Shown: positions 45,532 to 54,887, counted from the stretch's first letter. The stretch is DNA of 64,000 nt from Verrucomicrobiales bacterium (GCA_029213005.1 JARGPI010000006.1:186001-250000); one strand, 5' to 3'. The notes: generated by a model from the letters alone, not told the origin. Numbers and translations are program-made.

Positions 45532-46077
45532 ATGAAATCTAAATACTTGCTACCGCTTCCTACGTTGATAGTAGTCCTTTTAGGAATCGGCAGCCTATCG
45601 AAAAAAGCGGGTGCTGAAGAGCCGCTTTTTCCCGATTTCAAACTTTTCAACGGCGATAATCAGAAGTCTGCCGCTTCGCACAATTTGAAGCAAAGCGTGT
45701 ACACCCTCGATACCCTCGCTGACCAAATGGTCTTTCGCTACGGACTCGGGATGCACAGCCGCAAGGACGATGCCGATTCCGTCGCTCTCCACGCCCACAT
45801 GAAACGCCACGCGGAGTTAACCAATGTTCTGGTCAAAGCGGTCCGCGGAACCGATGCGGAGGCTTTTGGAAAGGCTTCGGAAGATATCCGGAACTCAGTC
45901 GGGCTGCTTTACAAACTCGCCAAAACTGCTGACGTCGGCGATTCTGTGGCAAAAATGATCACCAAGTCGGGACCAATCGCAGCATGGATTTGCGCCAATC
46001 CCGAAGAATTCAGCGCGGGATCAACCTTCGATCCGGGCAAGATCTTTAAGAAACCGGAAGGCAGCACCAGCGCCTAG
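45532..46077 (+). CDS. secreted helical protein of unknown function
   Basis: 181 residues from ATG 45532 (signal peptide YLLPLPTLIVVLLGIGSLS); the in-frame start at 45508 adds eight codons. The mature part is helical and His/Lys-rich, with SVALHAHMKRHAELTNVLVK and the short motif SGPIAAWICANPEEF containing the single Cys. It looks like a periplasmic four-helix-bundle-like protein. No family recognised. It follows the DUF1552 gene by about 120 bp and could belong to the same unit. Confidence 0.7.
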   Translation: MKSKYLLPLPTLIVVLLGIGSLSKKAGAEEPLFPDFKLFNGDNQKSAASHNLKQSVYTLDTLADQMVFRYGLGMHSRKDDADSVALHAHMKRHAELTNVLVKAVRGTDAEAFGKASEDIRNSVGLLYKLAKTADVGDSVAKMITKSGPIAAWICANPEEFSAGSTFDPGKIFKKPEGSTSA

Positions 46078-46232
46078 TAGTCCCCCAAGACTAAATTAAT
46101 GAGCATCTGACCGGCTTTTCTTCCGATCCCTTCGTTGTTCGTCGGTTGGTTATTAACCAATAGCCGCGCTCCTCACGCCTCGACCTCGAAAGAAAATCCG
46201 AGCCAGCTACCCATCACCTTAGGCTTGGTGGA

Positions 46233-46406
46233 CTACTGGGATTTGCTCACAAAATCCTTCTCCGTCCACTTCTTGGAACAGCCGCAACTCCCGCCGCAGG
46301 CAGCGGACTTGCTTCGCTTCTTCCAAAACAGGTTCTTTCCGAAGCCCAAAATCGTGACGAAAACTATCGAAATCGCCACCCAGCTCTGCCAATCATATTT
46401 TTCCAT
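46233..46406 (-). CDS. FeoB-associated Cys-rich membrane protein
   Basis: 57 residues starting at the ATG (46404-46406) that overlaps the feoB stop. One transmembrane helix (WVAISIVFVTILGFGKNLFW) followed by the cysteine cluster SAACGGSCGCSKK, as in the FeoB-associated Cys-rich membrane protein family. Too short for most gene callers. Last gene of the feo operon; probably binds or hands on ferrous iron. Confidence 0.85.
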   Translation of the reverse strand: MEKYDWQSWVAISIVFVTILGFGKNLFWKKRSKSAACGGSCGCSKKWTEKDFVSKSQ

Positions 46407-48370
46407 TACACATACCCCAACAATTTTCCTCCCTGATAAACGATCAATGCAGAAACATAGGCAAGTACCGTCATGTAACCAAATTGAAACGCCGCCCATT
46501 TCCAGGAGTTGGTTTCGCGCTTGGTAATAGCAACCGTACTGGCGCACTGTAAAGCAAAGACGTAAAAAACCAGCAAACTCAAACAAACCAGAGGGGTAAA
46601 CAGCGGCGAGCCATCGTCGCGGGTCGCATTGGCTAGCTTATCCTTGGTCAGTTGAAAGGTCTCGTCTTCATCCTCGGTCTCTTCCACGTTGAAGGCCACA
46701 CTCATCGCTCCGACGAAGACTTCGCGGGCTGCGAAACTGGCGAGGACCGCCACGCCGATTCTCCGCTCATAGCCAAGCGGCTCAATCACCGGCTCAATCG
46801 CTTTTCCGATCTTACCGGCAATACTGTTGGCCTGCTGCAGGGAAGCGTCTCCATCCGATTTGGGATAGGTGTAGGCGGCCCACAGAATAATCGAAATCCC
46901 GAGAATGATGGTTCCGGCGCGGCGCAGGAAAATCCACGAACGGGTAAACATGTGGAGAAAAACGGTCTTCAGCGACGGGAGCTTGTAGCAGGGCAACTCC
47001 ATGATCATCGGAGTGCGCTCTCCTTTTCTCAAAACCCGGTTGAAGATCCAGGCAAAGACGAAGATAAAGATCGTCCCGAGCAGATATAGCGCGAGAAGTA
47101 TCCCTGCTTTGGTCAAACCAGCCACCCCGGGAATCAAAATCGCGACGAGCATGATGTAAACCGGCAACCGGGCCGAGCAACTCGCAAACGGGGCCACCAT
47201 GATGGTGATCAAGCGGTCTTTGGGATTCTCGATCGTTCGCGTTCCCATGATAGCGGGAACGGCACAGGCGTAGCTACTCAAAATCGGGATAAATGCCCGG
47301 CCGTTGAGCCCCACTTTTGCCATGACCCGGTCCATCAAAAAAGCCACCCGGGTGAGGTAGCCTGTATCCTCCATTATTCCGATAAAGAAAAAGAGGATCA
47401 AAATCTGCGGCAGGAAAATCACGACCCCGCCAAGGCCGGCAATTATTCCATCGGTAATCAGATCGCGAAGATCACCTTCCGGCATGATTCCCTTGATCCA
47501 TTCCGCAAGCGCACCGAAGGAACCGTCGATAAAGTCCATCGGGATACCCGCCCAGGTGAAAATCGAATAAAAAAGAAGGGTCAAAATCGCGGTCAAAAAC
47601 ACCGGTCCCATCACGGGATGGAGCAGGTATTTATCGATCTTATCGGTGCCGGTTTCCGCATAGGGATCGGTGCGGTCGACGGAATCATCGATCAATTCCT
47701 GAATCGCCCCGTAGCGGGCGGTAATGAGGCGTTCCTCCCAGTCTTCATCGCCCTGGCGGGTTACCGGAGCTGCATTGGCATCGGCTTCCTCGACGAGGTC
47801 TTCGAGCGTTTCATCGCCGGAAAATTTATGACTGCTGATCGGGATATCTTTCTGGCTCATCGCCACGCGAAGCTGCGGCAGACCGACCCGGGAGTTAGCC
47901 TGCATTGCAATGACCGGAATCCCCAGATTTTCGGCCAGTTTTTCGGCATCGAGACGGATTTTGCGGCTTTCCGCGACATCGGTCATGTTGAGCACCAGGA
48001 TCGTGGGCAAACCCAGTTCCAAAATCTGTGATCCGAGGTAGAGATGGCGCTCCACATTACTGGCATCGATCACACAGATCACGGCATCCGGCACGGGCGT
48101 GTCTTTGCGCCGGCCCTTTAACACATCTCGCAGGATCGCTTCATCAGGAGACTGAGGCTCAAGACTGTATGCCCCCGGGAGATCGATCACTTTCACCGAT
48201 TCCCCGTGTTGATCGATTGCGATCCCCTCTTTCCGCTCCACCGTCACGCCGGGATAGTTCCCCACCTTCTGGCGAAGCCCCGTCAGTGCATTAAAAATCG
48301 TCGTCTTCCCGCAGTTGGGATTCCCCACGAGTGCAAATACCCGCAACTTTTTCGTTGTTTTCGACTCCAT
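46406..48370 (-). CDS. feoB: ferrous iron transporter FeoB
   Basis: 654 residues. The cytoplasmic G domain has G1 GNPNCGKT (16-23), G3 DLPGAYSL, and G4 NMTD. A linker helical part follows, and then the membrane domain with the two Gate segments: ILSSYACAVPAIMGTRTI, and VALQCAST near the end. It imports Fe2+ across the inner membrane, driven or gated by GTP. Preceded by two feoA genes and followed by the Cys-rich partner in one operon. The length is somewhat short for the family but complete. Confidence 0.96.
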   Translation of the reverse strand: MESKTTKKLRVFALVGNPNCGKTTIFNALTGLRQKVGNYPGVTVERKEGIAIDQHGESVKVIDLPGAYSLEPQSPDEAILRDVLKGRRKDTPVPDAVICVIDASNVERHLYLGSQILELGLPTILVLNMTDVAESRKIRLDAEKLAENLGIPVIAMQANSRVGLPQLRVAMSQKDIPISSHKFSGDETLEDLVEEADANAAPVTRQGDEDWEERLITARYGAIQELIDDSVDRTDPYAETGTDKIDKYLLHPVMGPVFLTAILTLLFYSIFTWAGIPMDFIDGSFGALAEWIKGIMPEGDLRDLITDGIIAGLGGVVIFLPQILILFFFIGIMEDTGYLTRVAFLMDRVMAKVGLNGRAFIPILSSYACAVPAIMGTRTIENPKDRLITIMVAPFASCSARLPVYIMLVAILIPGVAGLTKAGILLALYLLGTIFIFVFAWIFNRVLRKGERTPMIMELPCYKLPSLKTVFLHMFTRSWIFLRRAGTIILGISIILWAAYTYPKSDGDASLQQANSIAGKIGKAIEPVIEPLGYERRIGVAVLASFAAREVFVGAMSVAFNVEETEDEDETFQLTKDKLANATRDDGSPLFTPLVCLSLLVFYVFALQCASTVAITKRETNSWKWAAFQFGYMTVLAYVSALIVYQGGKLLGYV

Positions 48371-48385
48371 CGACTAAAAAAATTC

Positions 48386-48634
48386 TTACTTCGCGGGCCC
48401 GGACCGGGTCACCTCAATCAGACTGGCTTCATCGCCCCGAATCGACAGCAGGGAGCCCCGCACCGAAATCTCGATCGGGTCCCCGAGGGGCGCATACCGG
48501 ATCACTTTCAGCTCAGTCCCTTTCATCAGACCCATTTCGTGAAAGCGGCGCAAGTGAGCACCTCCAGTCGTAAATCCTGAAATCACGGCCGTGTCGTCAG
48601 GAACCAAATTGGCAATTGTTAGTTTGTCACTCAT
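48386..48634 (-). CDS. feoA: FeoA-like protein, second copy
   Basis: 82 residues, one SH3-like FeoA domain (HLRRFHEMGLMKGTELKVIR). It lies 15 bp upstream of feoB. FeoA regulates or assists FeoB. Two separate feoA genes precede feoB here. Confidence 0.92.
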   Translation of the reverse strand: MSDKLTIANLVPDDTAVISGFTTGGAHLRRFHEMGLMKGTELKVIRYAPLGDPIEISVRGSLLSIRGDEASLIEVTRSGPAK

Positions 48635-48652
48635 TTACCGGGTGGATAAAAA

Positions 48653-48901
48653 TTAATTCAAAGGACGAACGAGAACGCTCCGGGCAGTCTGACAGTCAAT
48701 ACCAAAGCGCGAATCATTGACCTGGCACATCACCGAACCATTGACGTGGAGCACCCGGATTTCACTCTCTTCATAGAGCCCCAGTTCACGAAGGCGGGTT
48801 TGAGTCGGCGTATCTCCATTGATCGCCACAACCCGGCCGCGACACCCTCGCTTCAGCGTCGGAAGTTCAACAACGGCTTCTGGATTCCCTACTCCTTTCA
48901 T
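48653..48901 (-). CDS. feoA: FeoA-like protein, first copy
   Basis: 82 residues, FeoA SH3-like domain with TLKRGCRGRVVAINGDTPTQ, then RLRELGLYEESEIRVLHV. First gene of the feo operon on the minus strand. It shares little sequence with the neighbouring FeoA beyond the fold-defining residues, so the two are old duplicates. No Fur-box was identified with confidence upstream. Confidence 0.9.
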   Translation of the reverse strand: MKGVGNPEAVVELPTLKRGCRGRVVAINGDTPTQTRLRELGLYEESEIRVLHVNGSVMCQVNDSRFGIDCQTARSVLVRPLN

Positions 48902-49042
48902 GAATTATTTATTGAGACTGAGTCCCATTTATCAGATCATAAGGTGAAATCGGCTGATTTCCCAACCCTTTTTTTACCGAAATCCCGCTGGAAGGCCGCG
49001 ATCACTTTCGTTTTATGATTGCACAACAATTGCCGCTATCTA

Positions 49043-49085
49043 GACTGTACCCTGTACAACCGGTGACTGTACCCTGTACAGTCCG
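49043..49085. repeat. two direct copies of GACTGTACCCTGTACA
   Basis: Exact copies at 49043-49058 and 49065-49080, each an imperfect palindrome, in the gap between the divergent feo operon and the 49109 gene. Same family as the palindromes at 6297, 32137 and 41508. Confidence 0.9.
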
Positions 49086-49108
49086 GTAAATTCAGCGGTT
49101 ACCACCTC

Positions 49109-50200
49109 ATGCGTTACGCAATCATCTCGGATGTTCACGCCAACTGGCAGGCGTGGTCGGCTGTTTTAGCGGACATCCACGCGAATCAAGCGGACGCGAT
49201 AATCTGTCTCGGAGATGTCGTCGGCTACGGGCCGAGACCGGAGGAAGTGCTGACCAGTGTGCGACAGGCGACCCGGAATTTTGTGATCGGCAATCACGAC
49301 GCGGCGGCTTGCGGGATGCTCGATGCCTCAATTTTTAATGATCACGCCCGATCGGTGGTCCACTGGACCGGTAACCAACTGTCCGCGGAATCCCGGGCAT
49401 TCCTGCAACAGGTGCCGCTCACACTGGAGACGGAGGACATTCTCTTTGTCCACGCTGAAATCCAGCATCCCGATCGATTTGGCTACATCGAAAACGAGGA
49501 CGAAGCGGTTCATCAATTCATGTATTCCCAGGCTAATATCATCTTTTTCGGGCATACTCATAAACCGCTCGCCTACAGCTTGAACTCCGATGGGATCAAG
49601 AAACTGCCCGATTCCGATTTCCATCTCGCGCCGGGTCATCGCTACCTTGTCAATGTCGGTTCCGCCGGTGAGCCCCGCGACCCGAAAGACATTCGGGCGA
49701 GGTATGTGTTGTATGACTCCACGAGGCGGGCGGTGTATTTCCGGAAAGTGAAATTCGATGTTGAGGCCTATCGACAGGATCTTCAACAGGTCGGGCTCAA
49801 TATTCAGCCCTATTTTCTATCGGTCATTGATCACGAGGCGAGCCAGGGAAGAAATCCGATCGAAGCGCTGTCCGATCACATGATGTCGGTGCCGGAAAAA
49901 CCACTTTTCACCGGTAACAAAACGGCCGCTCAAAAAATCATCCTCGGCGACAGTCCGGCTCCGACTCACGTCCCTGCACCGACTCCACCGGCGCCCGGTC
50001 AAAAATTGATGAACTCCCTTCCGCCCCCTCCGGTAACAGAGAAATCGATACCGATCACCAATCCACCCCGCCAAATCACCACATCGGCATCAACCGTTCC
50101 GAAACCCGCGCAAAATCAAAGTAACTTCGGGTTCGTCGTCTTTATCCTCGGCGTTATCCTCGCCGCTTTGACGATTTCTTTACTGATTCTGTTCGCCTAG
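49109..50200 (+). CDS. metallophosphoesterase with Pro-rich tail and membrane anchor
   Basis: 363 residues. Calcineurin-like phosphoesterase of the YfcE/DUF2437-like branch: MRYAIISDVHANWQAW (DxH), CLGDVVGYGP (GD), FVIGNHDAA (GNHD), FFGHTH (GHxH). A Pro/Thr-rich linker (about 280-335) leads to a C-terminal membrane helix (FGFVVFILGVILAALTISLL). Probably a cytoplasmic membrane-anchored phosphoesterase; substrate unknown. It converges with selA, sharing the CTAG stop. Confidence 0.88.
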   Translation: MRYAIISDVHANWQAWSAVLADIHANQADAIICLGDVVGYGPRPEEVLTSVRQATRNFVIGNHDAAACGMLDASIFNDHARSVVHWTGNQLSAESRAFLQQVPLTLETEDILFVHAEIQHPDRFGYIENEDEAVHQFMYSQANIIFFGHTHKPLAYSLNSDGIKKLPDSDFHLAPGHRYLVNVGSAGEPRDPKDIRARYVLYDSTRRAVYFRKVKFDVEAYRQDLQQVGLNIQPYFLSVIDHEASQGRNPIEALSDHMMSVPEKPLFTGNKTAAQKIILGDSPAPTHVPAPTPPAPGQKLMNSLPPPPVTEKSIPITNPPRQITTSASTVPKPAQNQSNFGFVVFILGVILAALTISLLILFA

Positions 50201-51585
50201 AGAACCGCTTTCAGATTTTCAATCACCGCAGCGTCCTGTTCCGGCATGATGGTTCGGAGATCGAGACGATACTTATCATCGGCGACATAGCCCACCATCG
50301 GCAGTTCCCGATCCCGGAGCCGTTTCGCGAATTTCTTAAGGCTCACGCCCTTCGGGGAAATATCGATTGTCACCGATGGCATTTCAGCCTTCGGCATCGT
50401 GCCGCCCCCGCAGCGGGCCAGCCCTTCGCCGATCGAGACCGCATCGTGGTTCAGCGCTTTGACGATCGCCTCAGCTCGCGGCATCAAGTCATCCACCGTC
50501 AGAGACAGCTTCCGAATCAGAGGCAGGTCAGCAGAAGCTCCGCTTTTGCCTTTCAAGTACTCGATCACCGTTTCCTGCAAACCGGTGAGGATCAACTTAT
50601 CGCAGCGCAACGCCCGGAAAAAGGGTTCCTTTTTAATCCCCGCAACGAGATCGGCCCGCCCCGCGATAATTCCCGCCTGGGGACCACCGAATAATTTATC
50701 TCCGCTGACGCAAACCACATCGACACCCCGGTTGAGTACTTCGGTCGCCGTCGGCTCGTGGGGAATCGGAGCCAGAGAATCGGTCGGTAACATCGCACCG
50801 CTCCCGAGGTCCTCCACCACCGGCAGATTAAATTCCTTCCCCAGCTCGACCAACTCCTCGGTTGTCGGCTCGTGGGTGAAACCCTCCATGTAGAAGTTCG
50901 ACCGGTGAACCTTCAGCAACATGCCGGTCCGCTCCGTGATCGCATCCCGGTAGTCTTCTAGCGTGGTCTTATTGGTCGCTCCGATCTCGACGAGCTGAGC
51001 GCCGCTCACTTTCATGATATCCGGCACCCGGAATCCGCCGCCGATTTCGACCAGTTCGCCCCGCGAGATAATGACCTCATTCTTCTCGCCTTTCGCGAGA
51101 TGCTTCAGGATCAAAATCAAAGCTGCGGCACAGTTATTACAAACCGTCGCCGCCTCCGCCTCGATCAAATTGGCCAGGGCGATTTCGAGGAATCCACCGC
51201 GTTTGCCCCGCTCACCGGTGCCCAGATCCAATTCGATATTGTTATAATATTGTCCCACCTGAGTGAGCTTCTCCACCACCGTCTTGCTGAGGGGGGATCG
51301 CCCCAGATTGGTGTGGATAATCACGCCGGTCCCGTTAATTACGGGATGAATCCGGCTCTGATAGAGCGAAACAATGTCGGCCCGGATATCGGCAACGATC
51401 TCATCAAATTCGCCAACCGACTCTCCCCCGCCTTTGAGATGATCCCGGAGTGACTCAATCTTTTGCCGCACCAGATCGGTGATCAAGGGCAGCGGGAGCG
51501 GAGGCAACTGCGCGTCGTTTTCCAGCTCGTGGAGGACCCTATCGACGGCTGGAATCTGACTGAAAGGAGAGCGTTTTCTGGCCAT
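50197..51585 (-). CDS. selA: L-seryl-tRNA(Sec) selenium transferase
   Basis: 462 residues. PLP-dependent fold type I; the Schiff-base lysine lies in CVSGDKLFGGPQAGII, and the N-terminal segment HEL and TGVIIHTNLGRSPLS match SelA. It converts Ser-tRNA(Sec) to Sec-tRNA(Sec) with selenophosphate. No selB, selC, selD or Sec-containing reading frame was found in this window, so the rest of the pathway must lie elsewhere. The stop shares the four-base CTAG with the convergent phosphoesterase gene. Confidence 0.94.
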   Translation of the reverse strand: MARKRSPFSQIPAVDRVLHELENDAQLPPLPLPLITDLVRQKIESLRDHLKGGGESVGEFDEIVADIRADIVSLYQSRIHPVINGTGVIIHTNLGRSPLSKTVVEKLTQVGQYYNNIELDLGTGERGKRGGFLEIALANLIEAEAATVCNNCAAALILILKHLAKGEKNEVIISRGELVEIGGGFRVPDIMKVSGAQLVEIGATNKTTLEDYRDAITERTGMLLKVHRSNFYMEGFTHEPTTEELVELGKEFNLPVVEDLGSGAMLPTDSLAPIPHEPTATEVLNRGVDVVCVSGDKLFGGPQAGIIAGRADLVAGIKKEPFFRALRCDKLILTGLQETVIEYLKGKSGASADLPLIRKLSLTVDDLMPRAEAIVKALNHDAVSIGEGLARCGGGTMPKAEMPSVTIDISPKGVSLKKFAKRLRDRELPMVGYVADDKYRLDLRTIMPEQDAAVIENLKAVL

Positions 51586-51609
51586 GGCAATCGCCTCGGT
51601 CGTGAGCGG

Positions 51610-52482
51610 TTACTCCAGCCCGAGCTCTCCTTTGATTGCCAATTCGAGTTCTTCGCCACGCAGATTGGTCGCAACGATTTTGCCTTCTTTCCCGATCAGG
51701 AAGGTTGCGGGAATCCCTTTGATACCGTATTCGCCGGCGAGTTCATTTCCCCAGCTTTTTCCATCAAAGTATTGCGGCCATTGCATGCCATTCGCCTCCA
51801 TAAATTTTTCGAGAGCGGCAAGGTCGTCATCCAGCGAAATCCCGATGACCTCGAAGCCTTTTTCGTGATAAGTCTCGTAAGCCGCAATCACATTCGGCAT
51901 CTCCTGAATACAGGGACCGCACCAGGTCGCCCAGAAGTCGATCAAAATGACTTTCCCCTTCATCGCCTCCACGTCGATCTTTTTACCGTTTGTCGCGGTG
52001 AAGCTGATATTCATCGTGTCACCGATTCCCGGCACATAAAGATCCGCCGCAATTTGATCGATAAACCCATTGATCTGGATCGATTCCGGATGCGGAGCGA
52101 GGTCCTCTTTCAGTTTGTTCACGAACGCCTTACCCCGATCTTTTTTCCCGATCTGAGCACTGATTTCGATATAGGGACGACTGATTTCATCAATCAAAGT
52201 TACCAAAACCGCCTTTTCACCTTTAGGTGCCAGCGAGTAACGTTTGTCCAGAATGTCGAGAACCGTCTCCAGCTTATTAAGCGAAGCCAGCGAGTTCACC
52301 AGAATCGAATAAGCCTGGTCGATATCCTCGGCGGAAGGGTTCTCAGCAATGTATTTCTCGACCGCTTCGATTTTCTGATTCTCGAATTTTATGGCGATTT
52401 CCGACGCATTTTGCGAGAAAGCCAGGCACGGCACGAAAGCGGAAAAGAAGATGGTTAGACTCCGGATAAATGATTGTTTCAT
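51610..52482 (-). CDS. TlpA-like thioredoxin-fold protein
   Basis: 290 residues. Signal peptide (FIRSLTIFFSAFVPCLAFSQ), a helical domain of about 120 residues (DUF-like, TPR-like pattern), then a TlpA/ResA-type thioredoxin domain with active site WATWCGPC and the cis-Pro region GIKGIPATFLIG. Likely a periplasmic thiol-disulfide oxidoreductase that reduces or isomerises cytochrome or other disulfides. It lies just upstream of selA on the same strand. Confidence 0.9.
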   Translation of the reverse strand: MKQSFIRSLTIFFSAFVPCLAFSQNASEIAIKFENQKIEAVEKYIAENPSAEDIDQAYSILVNSLASLNKLETVLDILDKRYSLAPKGEKAVLVTLIDEISRPYIEISAQIGKKDRGKAFVNKLKEDLAPHPESIQINGFIDQIAADLYVPGIGDTMNISFTATNGKKIDVEAMKGKVILIDFWATWCGPCIQEMPNVIAAYETYHEKGFEVIGISLDDDLAALEKFMEANGMQWPQYFDGKSWGNELAGEYGIKGIPATFLIGKEGKIVATNLRGEELELAIKGELGLE

Positions 52483-52555
52483 AAAGAGGTTGTTTATCGG
52501 AAACGACTTAAACCTCCGTTCCCTTAAAACGCAAAGACAGAATACCGCAACGGGA

Positions 52556-53059
52556 TCAAAAGCCCGGCAGCTCCAGACCGGTTGTGGTTGAGGAAGTCAC
52601 GCTGTAAATGTCGTCCTCATTCGCTTCCGGATCCGGCATTTGAAAATGGGTTCTCGCGCCGTTGGCATCGACCACATAGACCCTTCCCGGGACCAATCCA
52701 AAAACCTCGAGAGGCACCCGGGTCTGAAACGGAGGGTTCGGCACCCGATTCGTCCCGATGTCACCCTTCGGAGTTTGCTCCCGCACTTCGACATGCAGCA
52801 TATTGCCCTTTCCCCGGTATTGTTTGGTATCAACCAACAACGCGGCATTGCTCGTTAACCGTCCCCGGATGTCGGCATAAATATCCGGACGACCGTGAAA
52901 ATCCGCCACCTGAATCTTTACCGATTCCACAGCGGCCGGAGTCGGCGGAGGGGCGTAAGGCGCGGTTTCACAGCCACTTAACAGAAATAGCGCGCCGGAC
53001 AGGAAGATTAAAAATTGGGGCAAAACTTTCAAAACTTCATTAAGATAACATAAATTCAT
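52556..53059 (-). CDS. lipoprotein
   Basis: 167 residues with a long hydrophobic signal and lipobox LLSGC (Cys30), followed by a Pro-rich linker and a beta-rich domain (ESVKIQVADFHGRPDIYADI, VPLEVFGLVPGRVYVVDANG). No family recognised. The promoter region of this gene and of the divergent BrnT-like gene is the 130-bp gap 53060-53192. Confidence 0.75.
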   Translation of the reverse strand: MNLCYLNEVLKVLPQFLIFLSGALFLLSGCETAPYAPPPTPAAVESVKIQVADFHGRPDIYADIRGRLTSNAALLVDTKQYRGKGNMLHVEVREQTPKGDIGTNRVPNPPFQTRVPLEVFGLVPGRVYVVDANGARTHFQMPDPEANEDDIYSVTSSTTTGLELPGF

Positions 53060-53192
53060 CTTAATAGTTTATAAAAGTTAACTATCTGGCTGATTTTTGG
53101 ATCATCTATCTAATGAAAGATTGATTTAGAAGCGGAACACCGGTACGATTGGGCGCTTTGCAATAACACCGTTTCCGAATCGACCTTAATTT

Positions 53193-53471
53193 ATGGAATT
53201 TGATTGGCTTAATTGTCCCTTCGACCTGAAGAAAACCCCTCCCCGCGAGGTGGCCGAGGCATTTGAGGATCCATTTTCAATCCGTCTGCTTCCCGAGTTC
53301 GACGAGGAGGGCGAGACCCGTTATTTCATCCTGGGGCGCACCGTGGAGAACCGGTATTTGTTCGCGATTTTCTGGACCGACGGCAAGAATTACCGCGTCA
53401 TCGCGTGCCGTGATTGTACCGACGACGAGCGGTCATTTTACGAGCGGAAGAACGCAGAGTGGTTGAATTAA
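53193..53471 (+). CDS. BrnT-like protein (orphan)
   Basis: 92 residues. MEFDWLNCPFDLKKTPP, then EVAEAFEDPFSIRL and the RYFILGRTVENRYLFAIFW and CRDCTDDERSFYERKN segments follow the BrnT (DUF497) RNase-like toxin pattern. The usual antitoxin gene brnA, expected directly downstream, is not present; the repeat region starts there instead. Whether it is active is uncertain. Confidence 0.7.
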   Translation: MEFDWLNCPFDLKKTPPREVAEAFEDPFSIRLLPEFDEEGETRYFILGRTVENRYLFAIFWTDGKNYRVIACRDCTDDERSFYERKNAEWLN

Positions 53472-53509
53472 GGGCGACCGGAGCGCGTTGGAGGACAGTA
53501 GAGATTCCG

Positions 53510-53944
53510 CCACCCCTACAGGGTGGAAAAGATCTTTCGCGGTTCACCCGGACTGAAATCCGGGCCTTTAATCTGCGAGGCCTACAGCCTCGAGACTAGG
53601 ATTTTCAGGCCACCTACCATAGTTGCGTCTCCAACCTCAGGGCGTGAATTTCGGGTCACCGTTATCGTTGCAGTCTACAGCCTCGGGACGCAGGAATTTC
53701 AAAACATCTCTATCTATGGCTGTCTACAGCCCTGGCCCGCGCAATTTCGAGGCACCTACGATCGTTGCTGACTACAGCCTCGGGACGCGGGAATTTCCGG
53801 ACACATTCATTTTTCGCGGCGGTCAGACTGTTTGGAACGGAATATCAGGCCCACCAGCACAAGGAGGCTGAAGGCCTCAAACAAAACAGACCCGGACTTC
53901 AGTCCGCGGGTCCGGAAACCAGACGCTGTGTCCTGTAGGGACAC
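53510..53944. repeat. 48-bp tandem repeats bracketed by inverted palindromes
   Basis: Five imperfect units of 45-49 bp start at 53583, 53631, 53676, 53725 and 53773 (core TACAGCCTCGGGACGCGG). They are flanked left by hairpins CCACCC-CTACA-GGGTGG (53510) and CCCGGACTGAAATCCGGG (53547), and right by inverted relatives CCCGGACTTCAGTCCGCGGG (53891) and GTGTCC-TGTAG-GGACAC (53928). No gene is supported between 53472 and 53987. Confidence 0.85.
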
Positions 53945-53987
53945 CGGAATCGACGACTCCCCTTTTCCCGGGCCTCCACCAAACAAT

Positions 53988-54887
53988 TTAACCTCTCCCG
54001 ACCGATTCCCGGATCGCATCCTCCAAAACCGGATACTGCCATTGAAATGAATGACTCTTCATCACGGTGGGATCGACCCGCAAACTGTTCAAAAACATCT
54101 CGTGCATCCGACCGGGTAGCATCTTAAACGCCACCGATGGAACCGGCAAAAACGCCTTCTTCCCCAGAACATCCGCCAACGTTTTGGTGAAATCTTTATT
54201 CCGCACCGGATCCGGCGCACAAACATTGACCGGCCCGCTGATGAGACGGTTCTCAAGACAGGTATGAATCATCGTCGCCACATCGTCGATATGAATCCAC
54301 GGCATCCACTGCTTACCGCTCCCGAGCTTCCCCCCGAGCCCCATTTTAAAAACGTTCTCCAAGGTCGGAATCGCACCTCCGCTCTCACCGACCACAAAAC
54401 CGATTCTGAGCAGCACGGTCCTCACATCCATATCCGCCGCTTTGATCGCGACGCTCTCCCATTGCCGGGTCACATCAGCGAGAAATCCAAATCCGGCATC
54501 CGCCTCTTCATCCAACCATTCATCGCCACGATCGCCATAGATCCCGACGGCCGAAGCGCAGGCGAAAACCTTGGGGCGCTCCTCGGCGTCCATGGCCCAG
54601 AGAGCGTTCACAATTCGCTGAGTCGAACGAATCCGACTATTCAGAATCTCCTCCCTCTTCTTCGGAGTCCAGACCCCGAGCAGGGATTCGCCGGAAAAAT
54701 GAACAATCGCGTCGAGACCGGACAAATCGAGAGGTGCGTCACCCGAAATATTCCGAATTTCGCTGCAACCTTCAATCGACCGTCCCGGCGACCGGCTGAA
54801 ACCGATCGCCTCGTTGTTATTCGCAAGAATCTCCGCCACAAGGGCTCCACCAATAAAACCGCTGGCCCCAGTGACACCAATTCTCAT
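53988..54887 (-). CDS. TIGR01777-family NAD(P)-dependent epimerase (second copy)
   Basis: 299 residues. Rossmann loop MRIGVTGASGFIGGAL, INGSGESLLG-like HFSGESLLGVW, ASAVGIYGDRGDEWLDEEAD and MPWIHIDDVATM mark the family, and the C-terminal DUF1731 segment (DFTKTLADVLGKK) is complete. It is paralogous to the 4888 gene but lies outside any operon here. Substrate unknown. Confidence 0.9.
   Translation of the reverse strand: MRIGVTGASGFIGGALVAEILANNNEAIGFSRSPGRSIEGCSEIRNISGDAPLDLSGLDAIVHFSGESLLGVWTPKKREEILNSRIRSTQRIVNALWAMDAEERPKVFACASAVGIYGDRGDEWLDEEADAGFGFLADVTRQWESVAIKAADMDVRTVLLRIGFVVGESGGAIPTLENVFKMGLGGKLGSGKQWMPWIHIDDVATMIHTCLENRLISGPVNVCAPDPVRNKDFTKTLADVLGKKAFLPVPSVAFKMLPGRMHEMFLNSLRVDPTVMKSHSFQWQYPVLEDAIRESVGRG

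Noticed and set aside
51463..52458. 331-codon plus-strand frame opposite the TlpA-like gene
   Set aside because: The minus strand encodes a signal peptide and WCGPC thioredoxin domain; the plus frame is a high-GC shadow.
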